The notes under the pieces are model-generated. The model worked only from the letters and a program-made list of their open reading frames with translations. It had not been told where the DNA came from and ran no database searches. Shown piece after piece: positions 26,092 through 35,810 of a stretch of 64,000 nucleotides of DNA (the first letter of the stretch is position 1; every line of letters begins with the position of its first letter). The DNA is taken from positions 26,505 to 90,504 of the forward strand of contig JAKPDW010000091.1 of the NCBI GenBank assembly GCA_029552245.1, written 5' to 3'. The translations under genes were made by a program, and so were the position numbers. The stretch is from Deltaproteobacteria bacterium. Its GTDB lineage: Bacteria; Desulfobacterota; Desulfomonilia; UBA1062.

Positions 26092-28722
26092 ATGAAGATA
26101 CTCTGCGCCCTGGGGACCGCGGTCTTTCTCCTCCTCGCGGCACGGCCGGGCTTCGGCGCCACGGACGTGATCGTGGGGGGGACGGAGACCAAGACCCGCG
26201 TGGTCATCTACCTCGGGGACAACGATACCATAAGCCCCGAGCTCGAGGCGAAGGATCTAACGCTCTCCGTCAAATTTCCCTACAGGGTGGCCCAGCCGAG
26301 GACCATCTCGGACCGTTTCCTGATCGACACGCTCGTCTTCGACGGGACGAGGGCGACGATCACCATGAAGAAACCCTTCGCACACACCTGGCAACTCAAG
26401 CAGGTTCCGTCCCGCCTCGTCATAGACATCGCCGACCGATCGGGGGGGCGGACGGCAACCCCCTGCGCCCTCAAGCGGGTCGAGTCCTCGCTGAGAAACG
26501 ACCGCGCCACGGTATCCCTGGTTCTGGCTGACAACGCCTCAGCCCAGGCCCGGTCGTCCTCTGGGAACAAGGTGGTCGTGCACCTCGAGGGATCCCCGCC
26601 CTGTCCCGACATGGGGCGCCTGTTCGAGAAATCCCCCCTGGTGGAGCTCGCCGGCGTGGTGAGGATGCAGGAGGGGACGGCCTGCATCCTCAGCGTGCAC
26701 GAGCCGTACAGGCTCAAGAGGGCGCGAAGGGACGACCTGAGGGGAGCGGTCGTCCTCGAGCTCGCGCCCTCGAAGACCGCATCAAAACGCACAATGGAGG
26801 ACCTCGGCCTGAAACTCCTCGAGGCGGGGGACTACGCATCCGCGATCAGCATCCTCGAACCCGTCTCCCCCTCGCTCGGGTTCAGCGGCCTGACCACCCT
26901 GGCAAGGGCGTACTGGGCGGCATCGTACCCCTACGCCAAGGGCGAGACCGCATCGAAGGCCTTCTCCATCATGGACCGCGCCGTAACCGCTGCTGCGGCA
27001 GGTCCCGAGGCGGAAGCGGCCGCGCTCGAATACTGCTCGTGGCTCGTCGCCTCCGGGAGGACAAAGGACGCCTCGCGCATGCTGGGCGGACTCGAGGGGT
27101 CCTCCGACCCAGCGGTCCGGATCCATGCCATGATCCTCGCCATGGCGGCGTTGAACCGGGACGGGTCGTACGACGACGCCTATGCGCTGTCTCACAAGCT
27201 CTCCTCCCACAAGGACATGCCCGAGAGGCTGAAGGGGCTCTTCCTCGCCACCCTGGCGGACACCCTCCTCGGTCTCAAGGACTTCGCCCGCGCCCACGAC
27301 CAGTACCTCAGGGCCCTCGCCATGGACCCGGGCAGCGCCAGGTCCGACCCGGGCGTCTTCGGGAGGATGGGCGAGGCGGCCCTGAAGATGAACGACTTCG
27401 CCTCGGCCAGGGTTCACCTGACGGACGCGGTCAACCTCGCAGCCGCGAGCGATCGGCACAGGTTCCTCGTCATGCTCGGCGACGCCTTCTATGAGCTCGG
27501 CGAGAAGGACCGCTCGGCGGCCGCCTTCCTGCAGGCGGAACAGGCCGCGTCCACAACCGGTGAACTCTCCCTGGCCATGCTCAAGAGGGCCCGCATCGTG
27601 GCGGAGAAGCACACCGACGAGCGTGGGCGGCTTTCCGACAAGGGGTACAACGAGGTCATGGACATCTATGCCTCCATCGAGGAAAACCTCAGGAAGGACA
27701 AGCCCGACGATGCGCTCCTCAGGCTCGTGAAGGTGAGAGAGGCACAGGCCTATGCCCGCCACCAAGAGATCGACCGGGCTCTCGCGACCTACCTCGAGGT
27801 GTGGAAGGGCGGGAAGAGGGACGACGACCTCGGCAGGTACGCACGGGCCGAGGCGATGCGCATCATCATCGAGCAGTGCAGGATATACCACCGTGACAAC
27901 AGGTACGACAAGACGCTCGAGCTCTACCTCAGGTTCAAGGACTCCTTCGTCAAGGACCTCGCGGACGGCCCCACCCTGTTCGTCATGGGCGAGTCCCTCT
28001 ACCGGGCCGGCCGCCTGGACGAGGCACGCGACATCCTCGAAAGGTCCACCAGGACCGAGTCCCTGTACAAGGAGCAGGCGTTCTCGCTCCTCTTCTTCAT
28101 CGATTACAAGCGCGAGCGCTACCAGGAGGCCCTCCTGTGGAACACGCTCTGCCTCGGGACCTTCCCCAAGGGGAAGGAAGCGACCCTCATGCGGCGCTGG
28201 CGCGGGTTCGCTCTTGTCAAGACGGGCAACATGGACGCCGCGATCCCGTTCCTCGAGGAGGCGACCTCTCCCGACGACCCGTTCGCGCTGAGCGCCCTCG
28301 ACACCCTCGCCCAGGTCTACGGGGCGAAGGGGGATTTCCAGAGGCAACAGGGAGCCCTCGACAGGATCGTGGCATTCCACCCGGCCAGGGTGTCCCCCGT
28401 CATCGAGCGCGCCCTGTACTCAAGGGCCGAAGCGAAGATGCGCTCGGGAGACCTGCAAGGGGCGAAGGTCCTCTACGAGACGTTGCTCGAGGCCTACCCC
28501 CGCTCGCCCAGGGCACACTGGGCCATGTACTCCCTCGCTCGGGTGCAGCTCGCCGAAGGCGACACGGAGGGTGCCAAGGAACGCCTCGAGACGGTCAAGC
28601 GTGTCAGCAGAGACCCGGTGCTCGTCCAGGCGGCCCGCACGGCCATCGACGAGGTCGACCTGGAGAACGACCTGAGGCTGCTCAAGGCATCGGGCAGCCT
28701 CGTCAGAAAGACGGGTGAGTAG
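26092..28722 (+). CDS. Exported AMIN-like/TPR repeat protein in the flagellar block
   Basis: 876 residues with a signal peptide (MKILCALGTAVFLLLAARPGFGA). Residues ~25-150 are an AMIN-like beta domain (TKTRVVIYLGD, DRFLIDTLVFDG, PSRLVIDIADRSGG), which in other proteins binds cell wall. From ~260 to the end the protein is a superhelix of about a dozen TPRs (ARAHDQYLRALAMDPGS, YRAGRLDEARDILERST, AHWAMYSLARVQLAEGD). It sits between two sigma-54 regulators and just before flgB, and ends 4 nt before the FleQ-like gene. A periplasmic scaffold for the motor is an attractive inference, by analogy with the TPR motor proteins PflA/PflB, but sequence kinship was not established. The ATG at 26092 is chosen by the signal peptide. 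Confidence 0.75.
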   Translation: MKILCALGTAVFLLLAARPGFGATDVIVGGTETKTRVVIYLGDNDTISPELEAKDLTLSVKFPYRVAQPRTISDRFLIDTLVFDGTRATITMKKPFAHTWQLKQVPSRLVIDIADRSGGRTATPCALKRVESSLRNDRATVSLVLADNASAQARSSSGNKVVVHLEGSPPCPDMGRLFEKSPLVELAGVVRMQEGTACILSVHEPYRLKRARRDDLRGAVVLELAPSKTASKRTMEDLGLKLLEAGDYASAISILEPVSPSLGFSGLTTLARAYWAASYPYAKGETASKAFSIMDRAVTAAAAGPEAEAAALEYCSWLVASGRTKDASRMLGGLEGSSDPAVRIHAMILAMAALNRDGSYDDAYALSHKLSSHKDMPERLKGLFLATLADTLLGLKDFARAHDQYLRALAMDPGSARSDPGVFGRMGEAALKMNDFASARVHLTDAVNLAAASDRHRFLVMLGDAFYELGEKDRSAAAFLQAEQAASTTGELSLAMLKRARIVAEKHTDERGRLSDKGYNEVMDIYASIEENLRKDKPDDALLRLVKVREAQAYARHQEIDRALATYLEVWKGGKRDDDLGRYARAEAMRIIIEQCRIYHRDNRYDKTLELYLRFKDSFVKDLADGPTLFVMGESLYRAGRLDEARDILERSTRTESLYKEQAFSLLFFIDYKRERYQEALLWNTLCLGTFPKGKEATLMRRWRGFALVKTGNMDAAIPFLEEATSPDDPFALSALDTLAQVYGAKGDFQRQQGALDRIVAFHPARVSPVIERALYSRAEAKMRSGDLQGAKVLYETLLEAYPRSPRAHWAMYSLARVQLAEGDTEGAKERLETVKRVSRDPVLVQAARTAIDEVDLENDLRLLKASGSLVRKTGE

Positions 28723-28726
28723 GACC

Positions 28727-30051
28727 ATGGGGATAGCCATTCTCGACTCCGACGCCCAGACCGTGAACCTCATCGCCGAGATCGTGGCTGAGACCGGCGA
28801 GACCCCCCACCCCTTCACCAGCAAGGACCGGTTCCTCGAGCTCGTGGACCCGCACAAGCACTCGATCGCGGTGGTCTCCGAGGAGTTCAAGGACGTCATC
28901 GAAGGGACCAAGCAGGTCTACGACTCGATAGAGATCGTGGGCATAGGGACCTCCGACGGGAACGCCTGCCTCCAGGCGGGCGCGGCGCACTACCTGAGGA
29001 AGCCGTTCAAGGCCGAGGACCTGATGGAGGTCCTCGGTGCCCTGAGGGCCGTCGGGGGCGTCGCGGCGACAAACGGGGAGCCTTCGCTGGTCGCTTCAGA
29101 TCCCTCGATGCTCGCCGTACTCGAGACCGTCAGGAAGGTCGCCCCGACCCAGGCCCCCGTGCTCCTCATGGGCGAGTCGGGCACGGGCAAGGAGGTCGTC
29201 GCCCGCACCATCCACGCCCTGAGCAGGCGCAAGGACGGCCCCTATGTCGGCATCAACCTCGCCGCCATCCCGGAATCGCTACTGGAGAGCGAGCTGTTCG
29301 GCTACGAGAAGGGGGCGTTCACCGGCGCGTACGCCACGAGGATCGGCAAATTCGAACAGGCGCACTGCGGCACGATCCTCCTCGACGAGGTCACGGAGAT
29401 CGGGTTCGGCCTCCAGGCGAAGCTCCTGAGGGTGCTCCAGGAACGCCAGATCGACAGGGTGGGAGGCAAGGCCCCGATCACGGTGGACTTCCGCGTCATC
29501 TCCACCACCAATCGCGACATCGAGGAGGAGATCAGGGCGGGCAGGTTCCGGCAAGACCTCTTCTACCGCCTGAACGTGATCTCCATCCGCATCCCGGCCC
29601 TCAGGGACCGCCCGGGAGACATCCTGCCGCTTGCCAGGCACTTCGTCGCGAAGGTCGCACACCGCGAGGGCATGAGGGAAAAAAGGCTCTCGGACGGGGC
29701 AAAAGATGCCCTGATGCGCTATCCCTGGCCCGGGAACGTGCGCGAGATGGAAAACGTCATAGAGCGCGCGATGATACTGGCCGACGGGGACACCATAACC
29801 GAGGATTTCATCCCTTCCCCGAACGGGGCGGCAAGGGCGCCTGGCATCGAGCCGGCCCCGGGGCTGACCATCCAGGAGATGGAGCGCCGGCTCATCACCG
29901 CCACCCTCGAGAAGGTCGGCGGGAACAGGACAAGGCCGCGACCCTCCTCGGCATCAGCATCAGGACCCTGCGCAACAAGCTCAACGAGTACGCGAGGGGT
30001 AGTCAAAAATCTGACATCTCCGCCTGTGACCTGGACGATCCGACCCCCTAG
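28727..30051 (+). CDS. FleQ-like sigma-54 regulator with degenerate receiver, one-base frameshift
   Basis: The N-terminal 120 residues fold like a receiver, but the phosphoacceptor strand reads IAVVSEEF (Ser51-Glu52 where Asp is expected), as in FleQ-type master regulators, so phosphorylation is unlikely. The AAA+ domain is intact (GESGTGKE, GAFTGA, LLDEVTEIG, YPWPGNVREMENV). Near the C-terminus the frame slips at about 29930-29936 in GGNRT. One base restored gives KAATLLGISIRTLRNKLNEY, the expected Fis-type helix-turn-helix, and a stop at 30049-30051, for 441 residues. As written, the DNA-binding helix is lost. The ATG at 28727 lies 4 nt after the TPR gene; a GTG at 28715 is possible. A sigma-54 promoter follows directly. 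Confidence 0.85.
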
Positions 30052-30091
30052 GGATCCAGGCCCATCCGTGATTTCCGGGCCCGGGGCCGAC

Positions 30092-30107
30092 TGGTACGAC
30101 AATTGCT
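30092..30107 (+). promoter_or_regulatory. Sigma-54 promoter of the flgB operon
   Basis: TGGTACGACAATTGCT: GG at 30093-30094 and GC at 30104-30105 with the exact 10-bp spacing, and a TTGC -12 half. Transcription should start near 30116, 14 nt before the flgB ATG, leaving room for the GCGAGGAGG ribosome-binding site. Two sigma-54 activators are encoded just upstream. Confidence 0.8.
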
Positions 30108-30129
30108 TCATCCTGCGAGGAGGACGGTT

Positions 30130-30513
30130 ATGGGCGACATCTTCGGAACGCTGATCAAGGACATCACCGAGCACATGAACTACCGGACCTACCGCCAGGA
30201 GGTGATCTCCGGCAACATCGCCAACGTGAACACGCCGGGGTACAAGGCGAAGGAGGCCCTCTTCGACAGGGAACTCAGGTCGAGGCTGCACCTGGTTGCG
30301 ACGAACCCGGCTCACCTGAAGGCCTCCCGGAGCGAACCCCTCTACACCACCGTCGTGGACCCCTACGCCCGGATCGGCAACGACGGCAACACCGTGGACA
30401 TCGACCGCGAGATGATGAAGCTGAACCAGAACCACCTCCTGTACAGCGCATCCGCCGAGATCGTCTCCAAGAAACTCGAGGAACTCAAGAACGTCATCGG
30501 AGGCATGAAGTAA
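30130..30513 (+). CDS. flgB: FlgB, flagellar proximal rod protein
   Basis: 127-residue FlgB, a rod subunit exported by the flagellar type III apparatus. The rod-family motif SGNIANVNTPGYKA and the C-terminal coiled helix (DREMMKLNQNHLLYSASAEIV) are present. It is the first gene after the sigma-54 promoter, with AGGAGG upstream. The stop TAA overlaps the flgC ATG by one base. Confidence 0.95.
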   Translation: MGDIFGTLIKDITEHMNYRTYRQEVISGNIANVNTPGYKAKEALFDRELRSRLHLVATNPAHLKASRSEPLYTTVVDPYARIGNDGNTVDIDREMMKLNQNHLLYSASAEIVSKKLEELKNVIGGMK

Positions 30514-30923
30514 TGGATCTCTTCACGGCTATGGACATCAGCGCGAGCGGTATGAGGGCGCAGCGCACGGTCATGAACGTGATCGCGGGCAACATCGCGA
30601 ACGCCCGCACCACGAGGACGCCGGAGGGAGGGCCGTACCAGCGCAGGAACGTGATCCTCAGGGAGCGGACCTTCGCGGACGAGCTCTCAGCGCTCTCGGC
30701 GGTGGACGTGGAGGAGATCCGGCAGGACTCCACGCCGGGAGAGAGGGTGTACGAGCCGGGAAACCCCGACGCCGACGAGAACGGCTACGTCACCATGCCG
30801 AACGTGAACCTCATGGAGGAGATGGTGAACATGATGAACGCGGCCAGGGCCTTCGAGGCGAACTCCGTGGCGGTCAAGGCCCAGAAGGACATGGCCATCA
30901 AGGCCCTTCAGATCGGGAGGTGA
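30513..30923 (+). CDS. flgC: FlgC, flagellar proximal rod protein
   Basis: 136-residue FlgC. MDISASGMRAQRTVMNVIAGNIANARTT (the segment SGMRAQRTVMNVIAGNIAN) is the rod-family N-terminal helix. VTMPNVNLMEEMVNMMNAAR (in part MPNVNLMEEMVNMM) and AFEANSVAVKAQKDM form the C-terminal one. It builds the rod on FlgB and FliE. Translationally coupled to flgB. Confidence 0.95.
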   Translation: MDLFTAMDISASGMRAQRTVMNVIAGNIANARTTRTPEGGPYQRRNVILRERTFADELSALSAVDVEEIRQDSTPGERVYEPGNPDADENGYVTMPNVNLMEEMVNMMNAARAFEANSVAVKAQKDMAIKALQIGR

Positions 30924-30925
30924 CC

Positions 30926-31216
30926 ATGCGCATCCAGCACCCAGGATTCACCCTGCCGGGCATCACCCATGAGAAGGCGTCGGGGGGCGACAAACAGGCA
31001 TCCGGTTTCGTCGACGCCCTCGAGGGCGCCATAGCATCCACCAACAGCCTCATCAAGGAATCCGAGCAGGCGGCATCGGCGCTCTCCTCGGGGAGCTCGC
31101 CCAACATCCACGAGACCATGATCGCCATGCAGAAGGCTGACATAGCGCTCAGGCTGCTGGTGAGCATGACGAACAAGGTCATCGAGGGATACAACCAGCT
31201 CATACGACTGGGGTGA
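30926..31216 (+). CDS. fliE: FliE, MS-ring/rod junction protein
   Basis: 96-residue FliE, the small exported protein joining the MS ring to the rod. The conserved C-terminal part is clear: NIHETMIAMQKADIALRLL and VIEGYNQLIRLG. The ATG at 30926 with GGGAGGTGACC upstream was preferred to a GTG at 30920. Confidence 0.93.
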   Translation: MRIQHPGFTLPGITHEKASGGDKQASGFVDALEGAIASTNSLIKESEQAASALSSGSSPNIHETMIAMQKADIALRLLVSMTNKVIEGYNQLIRLG

Positions 31217-31218
31217 TC

Positions 31219-32831
31219 ATGAAGAACCTCATCACGCAGCTCACCTCGAAGTTCATGGCCATGAGCATGGCCCAGCGCGTGGGCGCGCTCACGGTCGCCG
31301 CCCTCGCGGTCGCGACCGTCATCGTGAGCTTCATGTGGGCCACGGCGCCCACCTACCAGTACCTGTTCACCGACCTGAACGAACAGGACGCCTCTCTCGT
31401 GGTCCAGCACCTCAAGGAGTCCCGCATCCCGTACAGGCTGGCCAAGGGCGGGTCGGCGGTCATGATACCCGAGAAGGACGTGTACGAGACGAGGCTCGCG
31501 CTCGCATCGCAGGGCATCCCCAAGGGCGGCCTCGGCAGGGGCTTCGCCCTCTTCGACGAAACCAGTTTCTCCTCCTCGGAGTTCGTCCAGAAGATCAACT
31601 ACCAGAGGGCCCTCCAGGACGAACTCGCCAACACCATCATGTCGCTGGAGGAGGTGGACTTCGCTCGCGTGCACCTCGCCATGCCCAAGGAGAGCGTATT
31701 CATCGAGGACGAGAAACCGGCGAAGGCCTCCATCGTCATCAAGACCAAGCCCGGCATGCAGATGACCAGGGCAAGGTCAAGGGTATCGTGTACCTCGTCG
31801 AGAAGAGCGTGCGCGGGCTCGACCCCGAGAACATCTCCATCGTGGACACCAACGGCAGGGTGCTCTACGAGGGGAAGAAGGATTCCGACTCCGTGGTGAT
31901 GGCGAGTGACCGGCTCGAGTTCAAGAAGGCGGTGGAGAACCAGCTCCAGGATAGGGCCCAGGACCTCCTCGAACGCATCGTGGGCCCGCATGCCGCGGTG
32001 GTGAAGGTCAGCGCGGACGTGAACATGGACATGGTCAAGAGCGTGCAGGACACGTACGACCCGGAGATACACGTGGTGCGCTCCGAGGAACTCAAAAACA
32101 CCTCCGCTGCTGGCACCGCCGCCACGCAGGGGGCCGCCGGGACCCCGTCGAACCTGCCGACCGGCAGGGGCGGCCCCGAGGCCGCCCCCGGGGAGGCCGG
32201 CAGGAACGCGGGCAGCATCGTGAGAAACTACGAGATCGGCAGGAACCAGACCGAGAGCATCTTCTCGCCGGGCGAGATCAAGCGCCTGACGGTCTCCGTG
32301 GTCGTGGACGGGACGTACAAGACGGACAAGGACGGCAACAAGCTCTTCGTGGCCAGGCAGGCATCCGAACTGAAAGAGATTGAGAACGCGGTGAAGAACG
32401 CCGTGGGGTTCAACGCGGACAGGGAAGACCTCATCTCTGTCTCGTGCATGCCGTTCGCCCAGGACGAGGTGGACCTCGGCTCCCTATCCAAGGAGAAGAA
32501 CAAGGAGCTCATCATGACCGCGGCGAGGTACGCGCTCTTCTTCGTGCTCGTGCTGCTCGTGCTCCTCCTGGTCGTACGTCCCCTCCTCAACTGGCTCACG
32601 AAGTCCGTGAGGGTGGTGGAGCACGTGCATGCCCGAGAGCGGGAGGTGGGCTACGAAGAACCCGCCATGATCGAGGGTTCGGAGGGGGTCCCCCGGATAG
32701 AGGCCTCGGCCAAGAGCGAGGAGATGAAGCGCGCGGTACAGGGTAAACGCAAGACCATCGAGAACATCACGAAGAACGACATGAACACCGCCACGGCGGT
32801 GGTGAAGACCTGGCTTCAGGAGAGCTCATGA
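31219..32831 (+). CDS. fliF: FliF, flagellar MS-ring protein, one-base frameshift
   Basis: MS-ring protein with two membrane segments: residues ~20-42 (VGALTVAALAVATVIVSF) and near the C-terminus (YALFFVLVLLVLLLVVRPLL). RBM domains include YRLAKGGSAVMIPEKDVY, GLGRGFALFDET and ARVHLAMPKESVF. The frame breaks at 31765-31768: ACCAGGGC should read ACC-xAG-GGC, giving MQMTQGKVKGIVYLVEKSV. With one base added the protein is 538 residues, normal for FliF. The C-terminal FliG-binding tail is intact in the second frame. The stop overlaps fliG (ATGA). A real frameshift here would abolish flagella. Confidence 0.92.
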
Positions 32832-33847
32832 CGCTGAAAACCAAGAAGATGGACGGCCCGCAGAAGGCCGCGATCTTCCTCATGGCAATGGGTGACGACT
32901 TCACCCGCGAGGTGATCAAGGGCCTCAACGAGCACGAGGTGACGCTCCTCGGCAGGCGCATGGCCGAGCTGGAGAACGCCACCATACCGGTGGACACGGT
33001 CAGGACCATCATGGACGAGTTCGAGCAGCTCTCGAACGAGGTCAGCGGTGTCACGGGCCGGGGGTTCACCTACCTCCAGAACGCCCTCGTGGCGGCGTTC
33101 GGCCCCGAAAAGGCCAAGCCGATCCTGGAATCCATATCCCAGGCCATGGACACCGCCGCGTTCTCGTCGCTCAAGTTAGTGGACCCGGGCATCCTGGCGG
33201 ACTACCTCAAGGGCGAGCACCCCCAGACCATCGCCCTCGTGCTGGCCCACCTCGACCACCAGAAGGTGGCGCAGGTCATCAAGGAGATGCCCGAAAAGCT
33301 CCAGCCCGAGATCGTCTTCCGCATAGCGAATCTCGGCATGGTGCCCGCCGGGATCATCGAGGACGTCGACGAGGTCCTCAAGAAGGAGATCCAGGCCATG
33401 GGCAGCGTGGAGAGCAAGAGGCTCGGCGGCATAGAGACCGTCGCCGAGATCATGAACCAGCTCGACCACAACACCGAGAACAACATCTTCTCGTCCCTCG
33501 AGGAGATCGACGCGGACCTTGCGGAGAGCATACGCCAGAAGATGTTCGTGTTCGAGGACCTCATCAACATCGACAACAGGGGCATCCAGGCCATCCTCAA
33601 GGAGATCACGAACGAGGACCTGTCTCTTGCCCTCAAGACCGCGAGCGAGGGGCTCAAGTCCCACATCCTCAAGAACATGTCCTCGAGGGCGGCGGAGATG
33701 CTCCTGGAGGACATGGAGGTCATGGGCCCGGTCAAGCTGTCGGACGTGGAGATGGCCCAGCAGAACATCGTGCGCGTGGCGAGGAAACTGGAGGCGTCCG
33801 GCAAGATCGTGATCGGCGGAAAGGGCGGAGAGGATGTCCTCGTCTAA
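32828..33847 (+). CDS. fliG: FliG, flagellar motor switch protein
   Basis: 339-residue FliG, the rotor protein that meets the stator. It has the N-terminal FliF-binding domain (MDGPQKAAIFLMAMGDDFTRE in part KAAIFLMAMGDD), the middle armadillo region EHPQTIALVLAHLDHQKVA with the EHPQ motif, and the C-terminal torque helix (MFVFEDLINIDNRGIQAIL). Charged torque residues and SSRAAEMLLEDME are present. It overlaps fliF at the start and fliH at the end (14 nt). Confidence 0.96.
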   Translation: MTLKTKKMDGPQKAAIFLMAMGDDFTREVIKGLNEHEVTLLGRRMAELENATIPVDTVRTIMDEFEQLSNEVSGVTGRGFTYLQNALVAAFGPEKAKPILESISQAMDTAAFSSLKLVDPGILADYLKGEHPQTIALVLAHLDHQKVAQVIKEMPEKLQPEIVFRIANLGMVPAGIIEDVDEVLKKEIQAMGSVESKRLGGIETVAEIMNQLDHNTENNIFSSLEEIDADLAESIRQKMFVFEDLINIDNRGIQAILKEITNEDLSLALKTASEGLKSHILKNMSSRAAEMLLEDMEVMGPVKLSDVEMAQQNIVRVARKLEASGKIVIGGKGGEDVLV

Positions 33848-34478
33848 GATCATCAGGGACGACGACCCGAAGAGCTGCACCGTCTCGCCGTACCGCATAC
33901 GCGAGATGGACGCGAAGAGGGTCGTGCAGGACGCGGCCCAGCAGGCCGAGGAGATCATCAAGAAGGCCCGCGCGGAGAAGGAAGCCATAGAGATGGAGGC
34001 CTACCGCAAGGGCCTGGAACAGGGTCAGGCCCAGGGGCAGATGATGGCCGTCAAACGGGTCGAGCCCCTGCTCGAGGCCCTGTCCAAGGCCGTGAGGGAG
34101 ATCAAGGACCTGCGCCAGTCCATCGTGGAGACACACAAGGACCAGGTCGTCGAGCTCCTCGTCCTCATGACCGAACGGATCGTGCACCGCATCGTCACCC
34201 TCGACCCGGACATCGTGCTCGAGACGGTGAAGCAGGCGTGCAACCACGTCGCCGAGGCCGACGAGATACGCATACGGCTTCACCCTTCGGACTTCGAGTA
34301 CATCCGCGACATCGAGCGCATCATGGCCCAGAACCTCACGACGACCAACGGCCTGGTCTTCGTCGAGGACTCCACGGTCGGCCGTGGCGGCGTGATCCTG
34401 GAGACGGCGTTCGGTGAGATCGACGCCACCATACGGTCCCAGATCGACCACATGCGGGAGGTACTCCTGGAGAAATGA
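33834..34478 (+). CDS. fliH: FliH, flagellar export ATPase regulator
   Basis: 214-residue FliH. A coiled-coil middle (AAQQAEEIIKKARAEKEAIE) contains the GxxxG-like run YRKGLEQGQAQGQ. The conserved C-terminal domain runs through RIRLHPSDFEYI and the end motif VGRGGVILETAFGEIDATI. FliH binds and restrains the ATPase FliI; both are encoded in overlapping frames (ATGA overlap with fliI). Confidence 0.9.
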   Translation: MSSSKIIRDDDPKSCTVSPYRIREMDAKRVVQDAAQQAEEIIKKARAEKEAIEMEAYRKGLEQGQAQGQMMAVKRVEPLLEALSKAVREIKDLRQSIVETHKDQVVELLVLMTERIVHRIVTLDPDIVLETVKQACNHVAEADEIRIRLHPSDFEYIRDIERIMAQNLTTTNGLVFVEDSTVGRGGVILETAFGEIDATIRSQIDHMREVLLEK

Positions 34479-35797
34479 CCGACCTGAGCCGCCAGATCCT
34501 CCAGATCAGGGAACTCGACCCCATCGTGGTCAGGGGCAAGGTCACGAACATCGTCGGCCTCGTCGTCGAGGGCCACGGCCCGGGCAGCGCGATGGGCGGG
34601 ATGTGCGAGATCTTCCCGAGATCCAAAGGGGAGTCCGTCATGGCGGAGGTCGTGGGTTTCAGGGACAAGCGCGTGCTCCTCATGCCGCTGGGTGACTTGA
34701 ACGGCATCGGGCCGGGAAGCCTCATCGTGGCGAGAAGGTCCCAGCCCACGGTGAAGGTGGGCCACGGCCTGCTGGGCCGCGTGATAGGCGGCATGGGCGA
34801 ACCACTGGACGGGAAGGGCCCGCTTGTCCTCGAGCACGAGCTCCCCCTGTACGGCAACCCCTTCAACCCGCTGAGGAAAAGGCGCATCGAGAAACCCCTC
34901 GAACTCGGCATACGCTCCATCGACGGCCTGCTCACCGTGGGCAAGGGCCAGCGCATGGCCATCATGGCGGGCTCGGGCGTCGGCAAGAGCGTGCTCCTCG
35001 GCATGATCGCCCGCCACACGAAAGCGGATGTGAACGTGATCGCGCTGATCGGGGAGCGGGGACGGGAGGTCAGGGAGTTCCTCGAGAGGGACCTGGGCGA
35101 GGATGGGCTCAGGCGCTCGGTGGTCGTCGCCGCGGTCTCCGACCAGCCGTCGCTCGTGCGCATCCGGGGGGCCTACCTCGCGACCACCATCGCCGAGTTC
35201 TTCCGGGACCAGGGGCAGGACGTCCTGCTCATGATGGACTCGGTGACCAGGTTCGCCATGTCCATGAGGGAGATCGGCCTCGCCGTGGGAGAACCGCCCA
35301 CGACCAAGGGGTACACGCCTTCCTGTTTCGCGAGGCTCCCCAAGCTCATGGAGCGCGTCGGGAACACCTCGTCCAGGGGGAGTATCACCGGGCTGTACAC
35401 CGTGCTCGTGGAAGGCGACGATTTCAACGAGCCCGTGGCGGACGCGGTCAGATCCATCGTGGACGGTCACATCGTCCTCTCCCGCGATCTCGCCTCGCGC
35501 GCGCACTACCCCGCAGTGGACATCCTGAGGAGCGTGAGCAGGGTCATGAACGACATCGCGAGCGAGACCCACAAGAAGGCCGCCCGCCGGATCCTGGCGC
35601 TGACCGCCGCCTACGAGGAGGCGAGGGATCACCTCAACATAGGGGCGTACGTCCCCGGTTCCAACAAGGAGATAGACGACGCCGTCAAGCACATAGACGC
35701 GATCAAGGGGTTCCTCAGGCAGGACATCAACGAGAAATCCCCCCTCGAAGACACCGTGAACAGGATGCTGGCCCTCGCAGGGGATGCCGGCCGTTGA
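34475..35797 (+). CDS. fliI: FliI, flagellar export ATPase
   Basis: 440-residue F1-beta-like ATPase of flagellar export. The Walker A is GSGVGKSVLLGMIARHT, Walker B QDVLLMMDSVTRFAMS, and the family signature PKLMERVGN and SITGLYTVLVEGDD are intact. DLASRAHYPAVDIL is standard. It energises unfolding and entry of rod, hook and filament subunits together with FliH and FliJ. Confidence 0.96.
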   Translation: MTDLSRQILQIRELDPIVVRGKVTNIVGLVVEGHGPGSAMGGMCEIFPRSKGESVMAEVVGFRDKRVLLMPLGDLNGIGPGSLIVARRSQPTVKVGHGLLGRVIGGMGEPLDGKGPLVLEHELPLYGNPFNPLRKRRIEKPLELGIRSIDGLLTVGKGQRMAIMAGSGVGKSVLLGMIARHTKADVNVIALIGERGREVREFLERDLGEDGLRRSVVVAAVSDQPSLVRIRGAYLATTIAEFFRDQGQDVLLMMDSVTRFAMSMREIGLAVGEPPTTKGYTPSCFARLPKLMERVGNTSSRGSITGLYTVLVEGDDFNEPVADAVRSIVDGHIVLSRDLASRAHYPAVDILRSVSRVMNDIASETHKKAARRILALTAAYEEARDHLNIGAYVPGSNKEIDDAVKHIDAIKGFLRQDINEKSPLEDTVNRMLALAGDAGR

Positions 35798-35810
35798 GCG
35801 GGGGCGAGCC

